Assembly: GCA_022425845.1 (NCBI GenBank)
Contig: JAKMEU010000032.1
Location: 1 to 14,978, forward strand
DNA: 14,978 nucleotides
Source: Luminiphilus sp.
Lineage (GTDB): Bacteria > Pseudomonadota > Gammaproteobacteria > Pseudomonadales > Halieaceae
Reading direction: 5' to 3'
The position numbers and the translations under genes were made by a program. Under the pieces are notes generated by a model. That model saw only the letters and a list, made by a program, of their open reading frames with translations, was not told the DNA's origin and did no database searches. Shown one piece after another: positions 6,350 through 13,455 of this stretch; position 1 is the first letter of the stretch, and each line of letters begins with the position of its first letter.

Positions 6350-8158
6350 ATGGATAACCCGGATATCACAACACCCGACACAGACAGGCTGCCCCTGACC
6401 CGGTCGCTGGAGGCCGATGTTCGCGCCGAATTTGCCGTCACGCCCATCAGCGAAGGTTTATCCGGCAGTGCTTTGGTCAAGGTGCTGGGCGATTTGGATG
6501 TTCAAGGTGAATCCTTGCTCGCGGCGCTATCCGAGGCGGGTTACAAAAACCCTGACAGTGACAGCGAAGCCGTTATTCGCTGGGTTGATGCCACCTTCAA
6601 CCACTGGACCAGCCATTTTCCCCTGGCGCCAGAAATGCAGGCGCTGGTCGAGGGAATGCGGCCCATGGCGGCAGCTTTTGCACTGACGGATGCACGGTTT
6701 TATGTGCCCGGCGGGCACGCCCTGCACAGACTTCTCGATGTTATACACAGTGGCTTTCAAGGCTGGCACGCCGGTCTGGGCGCCAGCGCCACCAGTATGT
6801 TGGAGGGCGCCGGGGACGTCGTAGAGCGCGCCTGCAGTGACTTCCCCAGTGAACCCAGGGTCGACGAGATGCTGGCCCTGTTGCGGGAAAAAATGGAGGG
6901 GCACCATCGGCAACTGGAACAGTTGGATGACGTCCTGCTGGAACGCGAGTGGACTACCCTGGGCGACGATGCTGCTCGGCTGTCCGTGGCCAAAGCCCTC
7001 AACAAGATAGTGTCGCAACACGAATTACCGGGCTCAGTCGCGCGCTTTATCAAGTCCGACTGGTTCGAAAGTGGTGTCCAGACCGTCAGGGAACAGGGCT
7101 TCAAGGGTGATGCCTGGCGAACCTTTACCGACACAACCCAACTTTTGGCCGAGGCTGTCCAGCCGGTTAGCCGCAATGACGAATCCGGGCAGCGGCGACT
7201 GAACACCACCATGCAGCAGTTGCCCACGACGCTGTCGAAATTGCTGGTCAGTCTGCAGCCCGATGCGGATGCGGTAGCGGGTGCGGTGGGGCTGATCGAA
7301 TATGCCCTGCTGCGAAACCTTCGTGGCGAAGATCTGGGACTCCTGCACGCTGAACCCATCAAAATAGAGGGTCTGGCTACCGACACGAGTGACAGTGAAG
7401 AAGCCCTCGAGGAACTGGGTATCTCCAGGGGTAACTGGTTTGCGCTGGACACACCGGAAGGTGAAACGCGGATTCGATATGTAGGTTCCCTGGTTGACAA
7501 CCACTACCTGTTATTCATGGATTTTCTCGGCGCCAGAACACTTCGGAAAACGTGGCCTGAATTTCGGGCGCTGGTGAGCTCGGGGGAAGCACGCTGCCTT
7601 CAGGCACCCGACAGTTTCTGCCTCTCCATGGTGCAAACCATCGACCTGCGACGTGCCGAGCGCGCGAAAGAGGACGCTGAACTCGCAGCTGCAGCCGCCG
7701 AGGAACAGGCCGAAGCCGCAAGGGCACAGGCCGCCATGGCCGAAACCCTGCAGGGTGAAGCCCCTGCCGAAACCTACCGGGAGGACGACGAGCGACCCTC
7801 TGAAATCTCAACGCCCCCGGCAGAAACACAGCGCAATGAAAACAGCGCCCCCCCTTCTGTGGAAGCGCCCTACGAAAGCAACACCGTGGTCAAATTGCAG
7901 ATCCCCATGGGCACCTGGATGGGTTTCCATGACCGCGACCCGCCCCTGATGGCAAAGGTCGCTGTTCGGGATCTCGAGAAGGACAGCTATATTTTCACCA
8001 ATCGGGACGGCATCAAGTTGCGGGAACTCACCGTGCCCCAACTGGTCGCCCTTATTGACCGGGATATGGTCGATATACTTGAGCGGAAGACAAACTTTCG
8101 CGAAACCGTCAACCAGATGCGCTCTGATCAGGAACGCCTGGGCACGGGTGTCAGCTGA
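6350..8158 (+). CDS. DUF1631 family protein with duplicated C-terminal module
   Basis: A 602-residue soluble protein of unknown function. It resembles the proteobacterial DUF1631 family in several blocks: ALHRLLDVIHSGFQGWH (124-140), LPGSVARFIKSDW (226-238), and two similar C-terminal modules. Module 1 (about 353-430) contains GNWFAL, then RIRYVGSLVDNHYLLFMDFLG. Module 2 (about 511-587) contains GTWMGF, then AKVAVRDLEKDSYIFTNRDG. Both share the order G-x-W, basic strand, Y-[IL]-[IL]-F, G, then a helix ending in xALv/i. The linker between them is an alanine/glutamate-rich helix likely to be coiled coil (about 433-465), followed by a proline/acid-rich stretch. No signal peptide is seen. ATG 6350 is chosen over TTG 6347 because of CAGG at about 6339-6342. 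It follows the VWA gene by 61 bases on the same strand and converges on pilU. A signalling or motility role is a guess. Confidence 0.8.
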   Translation: MDNPDITTPDTDRLPLTRSLEADVRAEFAVTPISEGLSGSALVKVLGDLDVQGESLLAALSEAGYKNPDSDSEAVIRWVDATFNHWTSHFPLAPEMQALVEGMRPMAAAFALTDARFYVPGGHALHRLLDVIHSGFQGWHAGLGASATSMLEGAGDVVERACSDFPSEPRVDEMLALLREKMEGHHRQLEQLDDVLLEREWTTLGDDAARLSVAKALNKIVSQHELPGSVARFIKSDWFESGVQTVREQGFKGDAWRTFTDTTQLLAEAVQPVSRNDESGQRRLNTTMQQLPTTLSKLLVSLQPDADAVAGAVGLIEYALLRNLRGEDLGLLHAEPIKIEGLATDTSDSEEALEELGISRGNWFALDTPEGETRIRYVGSLVDNHYLLFMDFLGARTLRKTWPEFRALVSSGEARCLQAPDSFCLSMVQTIDLRRAERAKEDAELAAAAAEEQAEAARAQAAMAETLQGEAPAETYREDDERPSEISTPPAETQRNENSAPPSVEAPYESNTVVKLQIPMGTWMGFHDRDPPLMAKVAVRDLEKDSYIFTNRDGIKLRELTVPQLVALIDRDMVDILERKTNFRETVNQMRSDQERLGTGVS

Positions 8159-8179
8159 TACAACCTGCCGCGACAGGGC

Positions 8180-9292
8180 TCAGCCCATGTCCTCCAGTGA
8201 CAACCCGCCATCCGAGTTTCCCTGAACGCCCCCCTCACTCGCGAGCTTGATGCGCAGGCGCAGATTGTTGGCCGAATCGGCGTTTTTCAATGCTTGATCC
8301 TCCGAGATCTTGCCCTCCTGAAAGAGATCAAACAGTGCCTTGTCGAAGGTTTTCATACCCAGGTTGTCGGACTTGTCCATCATTTCCTTGATGCTGGCAA
8401 TTTCACCCTTCAGGATGAGTTCCCGAATACTGGGGGTGCCGAGCAGTACCTCGATCGCCGCGGCCCTGCCCCCGTTCGTGGCCGGAATCAGGCGTTGGGA
8501 TATAAACGCCTGCAAGTTCAATGACAGGTCGAGCAACAGCTGTGAGCGCTTCGCTTCGGGGAAGAAGTTGATGATTCGATCCAAGGCCTGGTTGGCATTG
8601 TTTGCGTGCAGGGTCGAAATACACAAATGTCCGGTCTCGGCAAAAGAGATGGCATGCTCCATCGTTTCACGATCACGAATCTCACCGATCAGGATAACGT
8701 CCGGCGCCTGCCGCAGCGTGTTTTTAAGCGCGTTGTGCCAGCTCCGCGTGTCGACACCCACCTCGCGCTGGTTAACGATGGACCGCTTGTGCCTGTGCAC
8801 AAACTCGATAGGGTCCTCGATCGTGACAATATGTCCGGCATTGTTGGCGTTACGGTGATCAATGAGTGCCGCCAGCGACGTTGATTTTCCAGACCCTGTC
8901 GCCCCTACAAAAAGGATCAGGCCGCGTTTCTTCATGATCAGTTCTGGAAGAATCTCGGGTAGGCCAAGGTCCTGCCAGTTCGGGATGTCGGTCACGATAT
9001 GCCTTGCAACCACTGAGGCCTGGTTGCGCTGGTTGAAAACATTCACCCTGAACCGGCCCACGCCCGCGATAGAAACGGCGAGGTTGAGTTCCAACTCCCG
9101 ATGAAACTCCTCCTGCTGGGTTTCATCCATCATTTCAGCCGCTATTGCGGCGATCTCACCGGGCTTAAGGACCTCACTGGCAATAGGTTTCAACTGCCCG
9201 TCGAACTTGGCGCAGGGTGGCGCTCCGGTACTCAGGTAAAGATCCGATCCCCCGTCGTCCGCCAACGTTTTCAACCACGATTCGATTCGCAT
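8180..9292 (-). CDS. pilU: Type IV pilus retraction ATPase PilU
   Basis: A 370-residue hexameric cytoplasmic ATPase of the PilT/VirB11 family, which helps PilT power retraction of type IV pili for twitching motility or DNA uptake. Visible motifs in order are Walker A GATGSGKST (130-138), Asp box HIVTIEDPIEF (154-164), Walker B VILIGEIRD (199-207) with catalytic E204, and His box GHLCISTLHA (221-230). The N-terminal start SDLYLSTGAPP and the C-terminal end TFDKALFDLF...ALKNADSANNLRL are PilU-like rather than PilT-like; PilT is usually shorter. The ATG at 9292 has GGGAG a few bases upstream. No pilT lies beside it, although the two are often adjacent. The gene ends 21 bases from the converging DUF1631 gene and is divergent from gshA. 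PilT-paralog assignment beyond PilU is possible but less likely. Confidence 0.9.
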   Translation of the reverse strand: MRIESWLKTLADDGGSDLYLSTGAPPCAKFDGQLKPIASEVLKPGEIAAIAAEMMDETQQEEFHRELELNLAVSIAGVGRFRVNVFNQRNQASVVARHIVTDIPNWQDLGLPEILPELIMKKRGLILFVGATGSGKSTSLAALIDHRNANNAGHIVTIEDPIEFVHRHKRSIVNQREVGVDTRSWHNALKNTLRQAPDVILIGEIRDRETMEHAISFAETGHLCISTLHANNANQALDRIINFFPEAKRSQLLLDLSLNLQAFISQRLIPATNGGRAAAIEVLLGTPSIRELILKGEIASIKEMMDKSDNLGMKTFDKALFDLFQEGKISEDQALKNADSANNLRLRIKLASEGGVQGNSDGGLSLEDMG

Positions 9293-9441
9293 ACTGCATC
9301 TCCCTGATGACCCGCGACCGCCCTCTGTTTTTCTAGACTAACTGTACCCCGTTGGCTACAGCCCTTACACTTGCACCGCCACCTAACCGACTGACGCCCC
9401 TTCAACTTGCGGGGGTCGCTGTATCAGGAGATCCGTCGCCC

Positions 9442-11034
9442 TTGGACTTGCCACTGACTGCGAAACACCCTCTTATTGCGGCCGCGGGACCTGACCTGCT
9501 GTCGGGTATTTGCCGCGGTATCGAGAAGGAGGGACTGCGTGTTGACTCCTCGACGGCCCTACTTGCCCAGTCGCCCCATCCCAAGACACTCGGCTCAGCA
9601 CTGACTCATCCGTCTATAACCACGGACTATTCCGAATCCCTGCTCGAGTTTATCACCCCTGTCGCCCGGGATGTGCACCTCACATTGGCCCAGCTCGACG
9701 CCCTACATCGCTATACCGCCTCGCAACTCCAGGGCGAATTGGTTTGGGGCGCGAGCATGCCCTGTATTGTCGCCGGAGAACGTGGTATTCCCATCGCCTA
9801 CTACGGCACTTCGAATGTCGGACAGATGAAACGCGTGTACCGGAATGGTCTCGGCGTGCGATACGGCCGCATGATGCAGGCGATCGCCGGTATCCACTAC
9901 AACTTTTCCCTACCGGAAACTTTTTGGCAGGCGGCCTGGGAGCATGATGGACGGCAGGGTAGCCTTCAGGACTACCAGACTGCCGGCTACCTGGGCCTGA
10001 TCAGGAATTTTTTTGATCGAGCCTGGCTGCTCATCTATCTTCTGGGAGCCTCCCCCGCCGTCTGTGCCAGTTTCCTGAGTGGGAACCGCAGTCATCCGCT
10101 ATTGCCCTTTGATGAAACGGGATCAAGTCTTTACCTGCCCCACGCGACCTCACTGCGTATGGGCGACCTGGGCTACACCAGTAACGCGCAGTCCAGCCTG
10201 GATGTTTGTTACAACAACCTCGATAACTATCTGGCGACTCTCAGTGACGCCATTCTCACACCCCATGCCGATTACGCCGCTTTTGATGTGACTGACGAGG
10301 GCGAACTCGCCCAGCTTAATGACGCGCTGCTGCAAATAGAAAACGAGTTTTACAGTCCCATTCGTCCCAAACGGGTAGCCCAGTCTGGGGAGGCTCCCGT
10401 TGTCGCCCTGGGACGCGGTGGTATCGAGTACATTGAAGTCCGATGTATCGATATAAACCCTTTCCTTCCCCTGGGAATCGACGCTGAGACCATGCACCTC
10501 ATTGATGTTTTCCTTTGCGATGCCGTGCTCTCAGAGAGCCCTCTCTGTGATGAGCAGGGGCAACGCCGGAATAAGGAGAACCTGCGCCGTGTCGTCAACG
10601 AAGGCCGAAGCCCCAACCTTCGCCTGCTGACGCCTGACGGCGAGCAACCCATGGCAGAAGTAGCAAAATCCCTGCTCGACAGCATGGCTGAGACCGCCCG
10701 GTTACTCGATACCGCGACAGGCAGTCGTGCCCACAGCGAAGCGGTTACCACGGCCTACGAGCGCCTTGGTGAGCCGGAAAATACGCCATCGGGGCGCGTG
10801 CTCCGGGAAATGCGCGAGCAAAAAGTCCCCTTCTGGCAACTCGCATTGAACTACTCGAAGCGCTGGCATGAGGACTTTTCAGCGCGACCTCTGGACCCCA
10901 CTGAGTTTGCCGAATTCCAGACAGCGAGCGCAGTCTCACTGCGGCAGCAGGCCATTCTGGAGGAGGACACCGCAGAAACTTTCAGGGAATACCTGGAACG
11001 CTTCTACAGCCAGTACCAACCATCGAGAGACTGA
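9442..11034 (+). CDS. gshA: Glutamate-cysteine ligase, E. coli type (GshA)
   Basis: A cytoplasmic ligase that joins L-glutamate and L-cysteine with ATP, the first and rate-limiting step of glutathione synthesis. The protein matches the E. coli-type class across its length: RGIEKEGLRV near the N-terminus, LGSALTHPSITTDYSESLLEF, YGTSNVG, GIHYNFSLPE, then QIENEFYSPIRPKR and the GGIEYIEVR region. From the TTG at 9442 it is 530 residues, close to the known size of about 520 for this class. AGGAG at 9426-9430 lies 11 bases upstream. The frame is open back to another TTG at 9352 (560 residues), which lacks a ribosome-binding site and would add a segment with less typical codons, so I prefer 9442. 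The gene is single and divergent from pilU. gshB is not in the window. Confidence 0.95.
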   Translation: MDLPLTAKHPLIAAAGPDLLSGICRGIEKEGLRVDSSTALLAQSPHPKTLGSALTHPSITTDYSESLLEFITPVARDVHLTLAQLDALHRYTASQLQGELVWGASMPCIVAGERGIPIAYYGTSNVGQMKRVYRNGLGVRYGRMMQAIAGIHYNFSLPETFWQAAWEHDGRQGSLQDYQTAGYLGLIRNFFDRAWLLIYLLGASPAVCASFLSGNRSHPLLPFDETGSSLYLPHATSLRMGDLGYTSNAQSSLDVCYNNLDNYLATLSDAILTPHADYAAFDVTDEGELAQLNDALLQIENEFYSPIRPKRVAQSGEAPVVALGRGGIEYIEVRCIDINPFLPLGIDAETMHLIDVFLCDAVLSESPLCDEQGQRRNKENLRRVVNEGRSPNLRLLTPDGEQPMAEVAKSLLDSMAETARLLDTATGSRAHSEAVTTAYERLGEPENTPSGRVLREMREQKVPFWQLALNYSKRWHEDFSARPLDPTEFAEFQTASAVSLRQQAILEEDTAETFREYLERFYSQYQPSRD

Positions 11035-11071
11035 CTCTGGTTTCCTCTCATGCAGGGCTCAAATGACAGGC

Positions 11072-11099
11072 AAAAAAAACCCCGATCGATGACCGGGGT
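11072..11099 (-). terminator. Intrinsic terminator of the FKBP lipoprotein gene
   Basis: Read on the minus strand, the stem ACCCCG...CGGGGT (six pairs, nine-base loop) is followed directly by eight T. It starts 26 bases after the stop codon of the FKBP gene at 11125. On the plus strand no T run follows the stem, so it should not stop gshA transcription. Confidence 0.85.
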
Positions 11100-11124
11100 G
11101 TACTTACCTGCGAGGGCTTTACCC

Positions 11125-11868
11125 CTATTCTGATGACGCCTCAGCTTCGACAATATCAATCAGCTCCACCTCGAACACCAACGTGGAGTTCGGTCCGATA
11201 AGCTGACCGGCCCCACCGGCGCCATAGGCCAGGTCGCTGGGGATATACAGCTTGTACTTGGCCCCCTCTTTCATGAGCTGCAGGGCCTCTGTCCAGCCCG
11301 CTATAACCTGGGTCACACCGAAGGTAACTGTCTGGCCTCGACCATAAGAGCTGTCAAACTCGGTGCCATCAATCAAGGTGCCACGGTAGTGCACCTCTAC
11401 CTGATCTTCGGTACCGGGTGAAGCACCGGTACCCGGCTCAAGAACCTCGTACTGTAGTCCAGAATCAGTAACGACCACCCCTTCGCGCTGCGCGTTCTCA
11501 GCCAGAAAAGCCGCGCCAGCCTCGGCATTGCCCGCCGACAGCACCTCCTGCTCAGCGTCACGTTCAGCCTGCAGTTTTTCCTGGAAAGCCATCATCTCCG
11601 CGGTGACCTCTTCCTCAGTGAGGCGCGGCTCAGCACCGTCGAAGGCATCGCGCATGCCCAGTGCGTAGGCATCCACATCCAGGGTCATGCCATCTGCCAC
11701 CATTCGCTCACCCATACGCAGGGCAATGCCATAAGACAAACGCTTTTCGGGTGTGTCGAGGGTCATTGGCTCGGGCTCCTTGGCCGGTTCCTGGCAAGCA
11801 GACAATGCGCCCACCAAAAAGGGCGCCATCAAAAACGTCGCAGCGCGACTACGATTCATTCGCAACAT
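11125..11868 (-). CDS. FKBP-type peptidyl-prolyl cis-trans isomerase, lipoprotein (Mip/FkpA-like)
   Basis: A 247-residue periplasm-facing prolyl isomerase and chaperone that assists folding of envelope proteins. The first 25 residues are a lipoprotein signal with a lipobox LSAC ending at C25. The +2 residue is Q, which favours sorting to the outer membrane. Residues 36-130 are the helical FKBP_N dimerisation part, rich in E, A and M. Residues 145-242 are the FKBP domain with VHYRGTLIDGTEFDSSY, GWTEALQLMKEG and IPSDLAYG, including the usual aromatic/aspartate pocket residues (Y161, D172, W192, Y215). The frame is open 12 codons further upstream, but the ATG at 11868 has a strong AGGAAGAA and puts the signal peptide at the N-terminus. 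It is monocistronic, with its own terminator and a palindromic region upstream. It could equally be called fklB- or mip-like. Confidence 0.93.
   Translation of the reverse strand: MLRMNRSRAATFLMAPFLVGALSACQEPAKEPEPMTLDTPEKRLSYGIALRMGERMVADGMTLDVDAYALGMRDAFDGAEPRLTEEEVTAEMMAFQEKLQAERDAEQEVLSAGNAEAGAAFLAENAQREGVVVTDSGLQYEVLEPGTGASPGTEDQVEVHYRGTLIDGTEFDSSYGRGQTVTFGVTQVIAGWTEALQLMKEGAKYKLYIPSDLAYGAGGAGQLIGPNSTLVFEVELIDIVEAEASSE
11410..11433. repeat. Near-perfect inverted repeat inside the FKBP gene
   Basis: GGTACCGGGTG (11410-11420) and CACCGGTACC (11424-11433) pair over ten bases with a single bulged G and an AAG loop. It lies in the codons for PGTGASPGT, at the start of the FKBP domain. It may simply come from the repeated Pro-Gly-Thr codons. 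Confidence 0.6.
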
Positions 11869-11871
11869 GAG

Positions 11872-11879
11872 TTCTTCCT
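11872..11879 (-). promoter_or_regulatory. Ribosome-binding site deciding the FKBP start
   Basis: On the minus strand AGGAAGAA lies three bases before the ATG at 11868 (AGGA core seven bases away). This supports that start over the in-frame codons upstream. Confidence 0.75.
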
Positions 11880-11891
11880 GTTGATTGATAG

Positions 11892-11910
11892 TGGGATATC
11901 CCAATGGGAT
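11892..11910. promoter_or_regulatory. Overlapping palindromes upstream of the FKBP gene (operator-like)
   Basis: TGGGATATCCCA (11892-11903) is a perfect 12-bp palindrome 24 bases upstream of the FKBP start. The next GGGAT (11906-11910) also forms an inverted repeat with ATCCC at 11898-11902. So three GGGAT/ATCCC half-sites lie in 18 bases. This is a plausible repressor site; the binding protein is unknown. Confidence 0.4.
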
Positions 11911-11985
11911 TCGTTATTCAGCGGGACACATGGTACTCACAGTGCCACCATTCTGCCACCCGGGACAGGCCCTCGTTTTGAGTGC

Positions 11986-12462
11986 CTAGCGGGTCAGAAG
12001 TTCCACAACAGCCTCCGCCTGATGCAAGTCCAGGGCAGGACTGGCGGCAGCGACGGCGAGCATCAGGTTACTCGAGGGGTCGCTGGCAGCCCCGACAGAC
12101 AGGTCCTCGGGCCCCAATGCCTGCAGCACCTCCATGTAGAGTTCAGCGAGGGATCGCTCTGCCATCAGCTCCAGCCCCTTCAAACGCTGTCGCTGTGAGT
12201 GGAGGTCTTGCCGCCCTCGCCATGCCGTCCGCATCGATCTGAGAGGTCGAACGATATCCCGATTCCAGGGCTCAGCCGCTTCCCTCAATTTCTGATAGCC
12301 GACGGCACTGAGGAGCATGTGGTTCTGATCCAACCAAACCAGTAGCAGCAGCTCCAAAACCACGCTGCCCTGCTCGTCCTGCAGGCGCAACAATGCCTCA
12401 GCGACATCGGGTTTTGACCACCTCTGAAGCGCCCAGGCCCAGAAAACCTCCACATCCGGCAT
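11986..12462 (-). CDS. TIGR02444/DUF2390 family protein
   Basis: A 158-residue protein of unknown function in a gammaproteobacterial family. The family pattern is visible: an aromatic N-terminus (VEVFWAWALQRW), then ALLRLQDEQGSVVLELLLLVWL (leucine-rich, corresponding to LQd..G.dVnlLLf..Wl), and W...IVRPLRSMRTAWRG in the middle. The C-terminal half is helical with no known catalytic motif. No signal peptide or membrane segment is seen. The start at ATG 12462 has GGAG at 12472-12475, nine bases away. It lies one base after the TGA of the GIY-YIG gene, so the two genes form an operon and are likely coupled. A longer TTG start at 12501 would overlap the previous gene by 38 bases and has no ribosome-binding site, so I reject it. 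Confidence 0.8.
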   Translation of the reverse strand: MPDVEVFWAWALQRWSKPDVAEALLRLQDEQGSVVLELLLLVWLDQNHMLLSAVGYQKLREAAEPWNRDIVRPLRSMRTAWRGRQDLHSQRQRLKGLELMAERSLAELYMEVLQALGPEDLSVGAASDPSSNLMLAVAAASPALDLHQAEAVVELLTR

Positions 12463-12463
12463 G

Positions 12464-12793
12464 TCAGGAATCTCCAGGGGGTTCCAGGGCGAGGCTGGCA
12501 ATCAGCGCCAACTTGTCCCGCCGTGAGAGCTTTTTGATACGCGCCTCCAGCGCCAGCGCTTCGCCTCGGGAGCCAACACAATCCTGCCAGGCCAATTCCA
12601 CAGGACGCCGAGACCGGGTATATCGCGCGCCGCCCGCCAATTCCCCGTTATGTTGTTTGAGACGACGGGCCAAACTGAGCGTAACACCCACGTAAAGCGT
12701 TTCATCCGAGCAACGCACCATGTACACCCACCACAGGTCAGGTTCCCGCGAACATGTTTCAGTGGCAGTAGGGGTGCTATATTGTGGCATCAT
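12464..12793 (-). CDS. GIY-YIG nuclease family protein (UPF0213/YhbQ-like)
   Basis: A small single-domain protein of 109 residues related to the GIY-YIG nucleases, of the YhbQ/UPF0213 kind, which have been linked to DNA repair. The fold's hallmarks are present: VYMVRC...LYVGVT (Y24 and Y34 as the GIY and YIG tyrosines, G36), the basic helix ARRLKQHN (R43/R44, H48) and the catalytic glutamate E83 in EALALEARIKKLSRR. This is about the usual length for free-standing members. The start is the tandem ATG at 12793/12790. The frame stays open further upstream but would run antisense through trxA, so the start must be here. Its ribosome-binding site is weak. It is divergent from trxA, with 37 bases between the starts, and is followed directly by the DUF2390 gene. 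Confidence 0.83.
   Translation of the reverse strand: MMPQYSTPTATETCSREPDLWWVYMVRCSDETLYVGVTLSLARRLKQHNGELAGGARYTRSRRPVELAWQDCVGSRGEALALEARIKKLSRRDKLALIASLALEPPGDS
12778..12783 (+). promoter_or_regulatory. Possible trxA promoter -10 (extended)
   Basis: TGCTATATT at 12775-12783 resembles an extended -10 element (TGnTATATT), about 48 bases before the trxA start. The -35 is poor (TGTTTC at 12755-12760, 17 bases away). It lies inside the 5' end of the oppositely oriented GIY-YIG gene. Confidence 0.3.
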
Positions 12794-12818
12794 ATAACCG
12801 TTGTACCATTTTTCATCT

Positions 12819-12825
12819 GAGGGAG
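12819..12825 (+). promoter_or_regulatory. Ribosome-binding site deciding the trxA start
   Basis: GAGGGAG lies five bases before the ATG at 12831. The frame extends up to a TTG at 12801, but this site fixes the start at 12831 and gives the normal thioredoxin length of 108 residues. Confidence 0.75.
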
Positions 12826-12830
12826 TATCC

Positions 12831-13157
12831 ATGAGCGAAAGCATCGTCCACGTAAGTGAAGCCACCTTTGACACGGAAGTCCTGTCCTCTGAGCTTCCCG
12901 TTCTTGTGGACTTCTGGGCCGAGTGGTGCGGCCCCTGCAAAATGATCGCACCCATCCTTGATGAAATGGCGACGGAATATGCAGGGCGATTGAAAATATG
13001 CAAGGTTGATGTGGATTCCAATCCCGGGATTCCTGAAAAATTTGCGATCCGCGGCATTCCCACCCTCATTGTCTTTAAAGACGGTAATGCTGTGGAGACC
13101 AAAGTCGGCGCCTTGAGCAAGACACAGCTGAGTGCCTTTGTAGACGAGTGCCTTTAA
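12831..13157 (+). CDS. trxA: Thioredoxin TrxA
   Basis: A 108-residue cytoplasmic dithiol oxidoreductase that reduces protein disulfides and serves enzymes such as ribonucleotide reductase and peroxiredoxins. The redox site is WCGPC (C33, C36) in VDFWAEWCGPCKM. The buried acid D27, K58 in ICKVDVDSN, and the cis-proline in GIPT (P77) are all in the expected places. The length agrees with E. coli TrxA (109). It lies directly upstream of rho in the same direction, the same neighbourhood as in E. coli. No clear intrinsic terminator follows: the hairpin GACCC-ATC-GGGTC (13178-13190) has no T run behind it, so read-through into rho is possible. Confidence 0.98.
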   Translation: MSESIVHVSEATFDTEVLSSELPVLVDFWAEWCGPCKMIAPILDEMATEYAGRLKICKVDVDSNPGIPEKFAIRGIPTLIVFKDGNAVETKVGALSKTQLSAFVDECL

Positions 13158-13455
13158 AGCGGAGAGCGAGCACACAAGACCCATCGGGTCAGGCACGAAA
13201 AAGCTGAAAAAAAGTTAAGCGCGGGGGTCTGGACGCCCTCCGCTCTCAGTGCTAGTTTATACGGGTGGTCGGACCCCTCTGGTCTGCCCTTGTCCCTTTC
13301 CACACTTTTTTGTACCTCTGGCGATTCGTATCGCATGGGTGTGCGAGAAGAAAGCTGGTAAAGGTCAGTTCATTTCTGCCACGGGCACCACCCACGGCAG
13401 CACCCCTTTTTCCCAATGATTCCGGATATGACTCGTGGATGAAAACAATAGCTCA
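13158..13455 (+). other. trxA-rho intergenic leader
   Basis: A 298-base region with no clear gene. It contains a promoter-like site (separate entry), a pyrimidine-rich, G-poor part at 13275-13320, a short hairpin GCGAT-TCGT-ATCGC (13321-13334), and a weaker hairpin CTGCC...GGCAG (13376-13400) with five T a few bases later (13407-13411). An open frame from GTG 13265 ends at 13459, overlapping the rho start by four bases. E. coli has a rho leader with a leader peptide and autogenous control; similar control here is an inference. Confidence 0.5.
13230..13258 (+). promoter_or_regulatory. Likely rho promoter
   Basis: TGGACG (13230-13235) and TAGTTT (13253-13258) are 17 bases apart, and the -10 is preceded by TGC (extended -10 pattern). 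This would give a 5' leader of about 190 bases on the rho mRNA. Matched by eye only. Confidence 0.35.

Noticed and set aside
6757..7500. 247-codon minus-strand open frame
   Set aside because: Serine/arginine-rich shadow of the DUF1631 gene with no domain pattern.
8165..8178. Small hairpin CCTG...CAGG between the DUF1631 gene and pilU
   Set aside because: Only four base pairs and no T run on either strand.
9352..9441. Longer N-terminus of GshA from TTG 9352
   Set aside because: No ribosome-binding site and less typical codons; the family length fits the start at 9442 better. It remains possible.
12464..13120. Long minus-strand frame (218 codons) through trxA
   Set aside because: Only the part from 12793 matches a GIY-YIG protein; the rest is antisense to a perfect thioredoxin gene.
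13178..13190. Hairpin after trxA as a terminator
   Set aside because: Five-base stem with no following T run; not enough for an intrinsic terminator.
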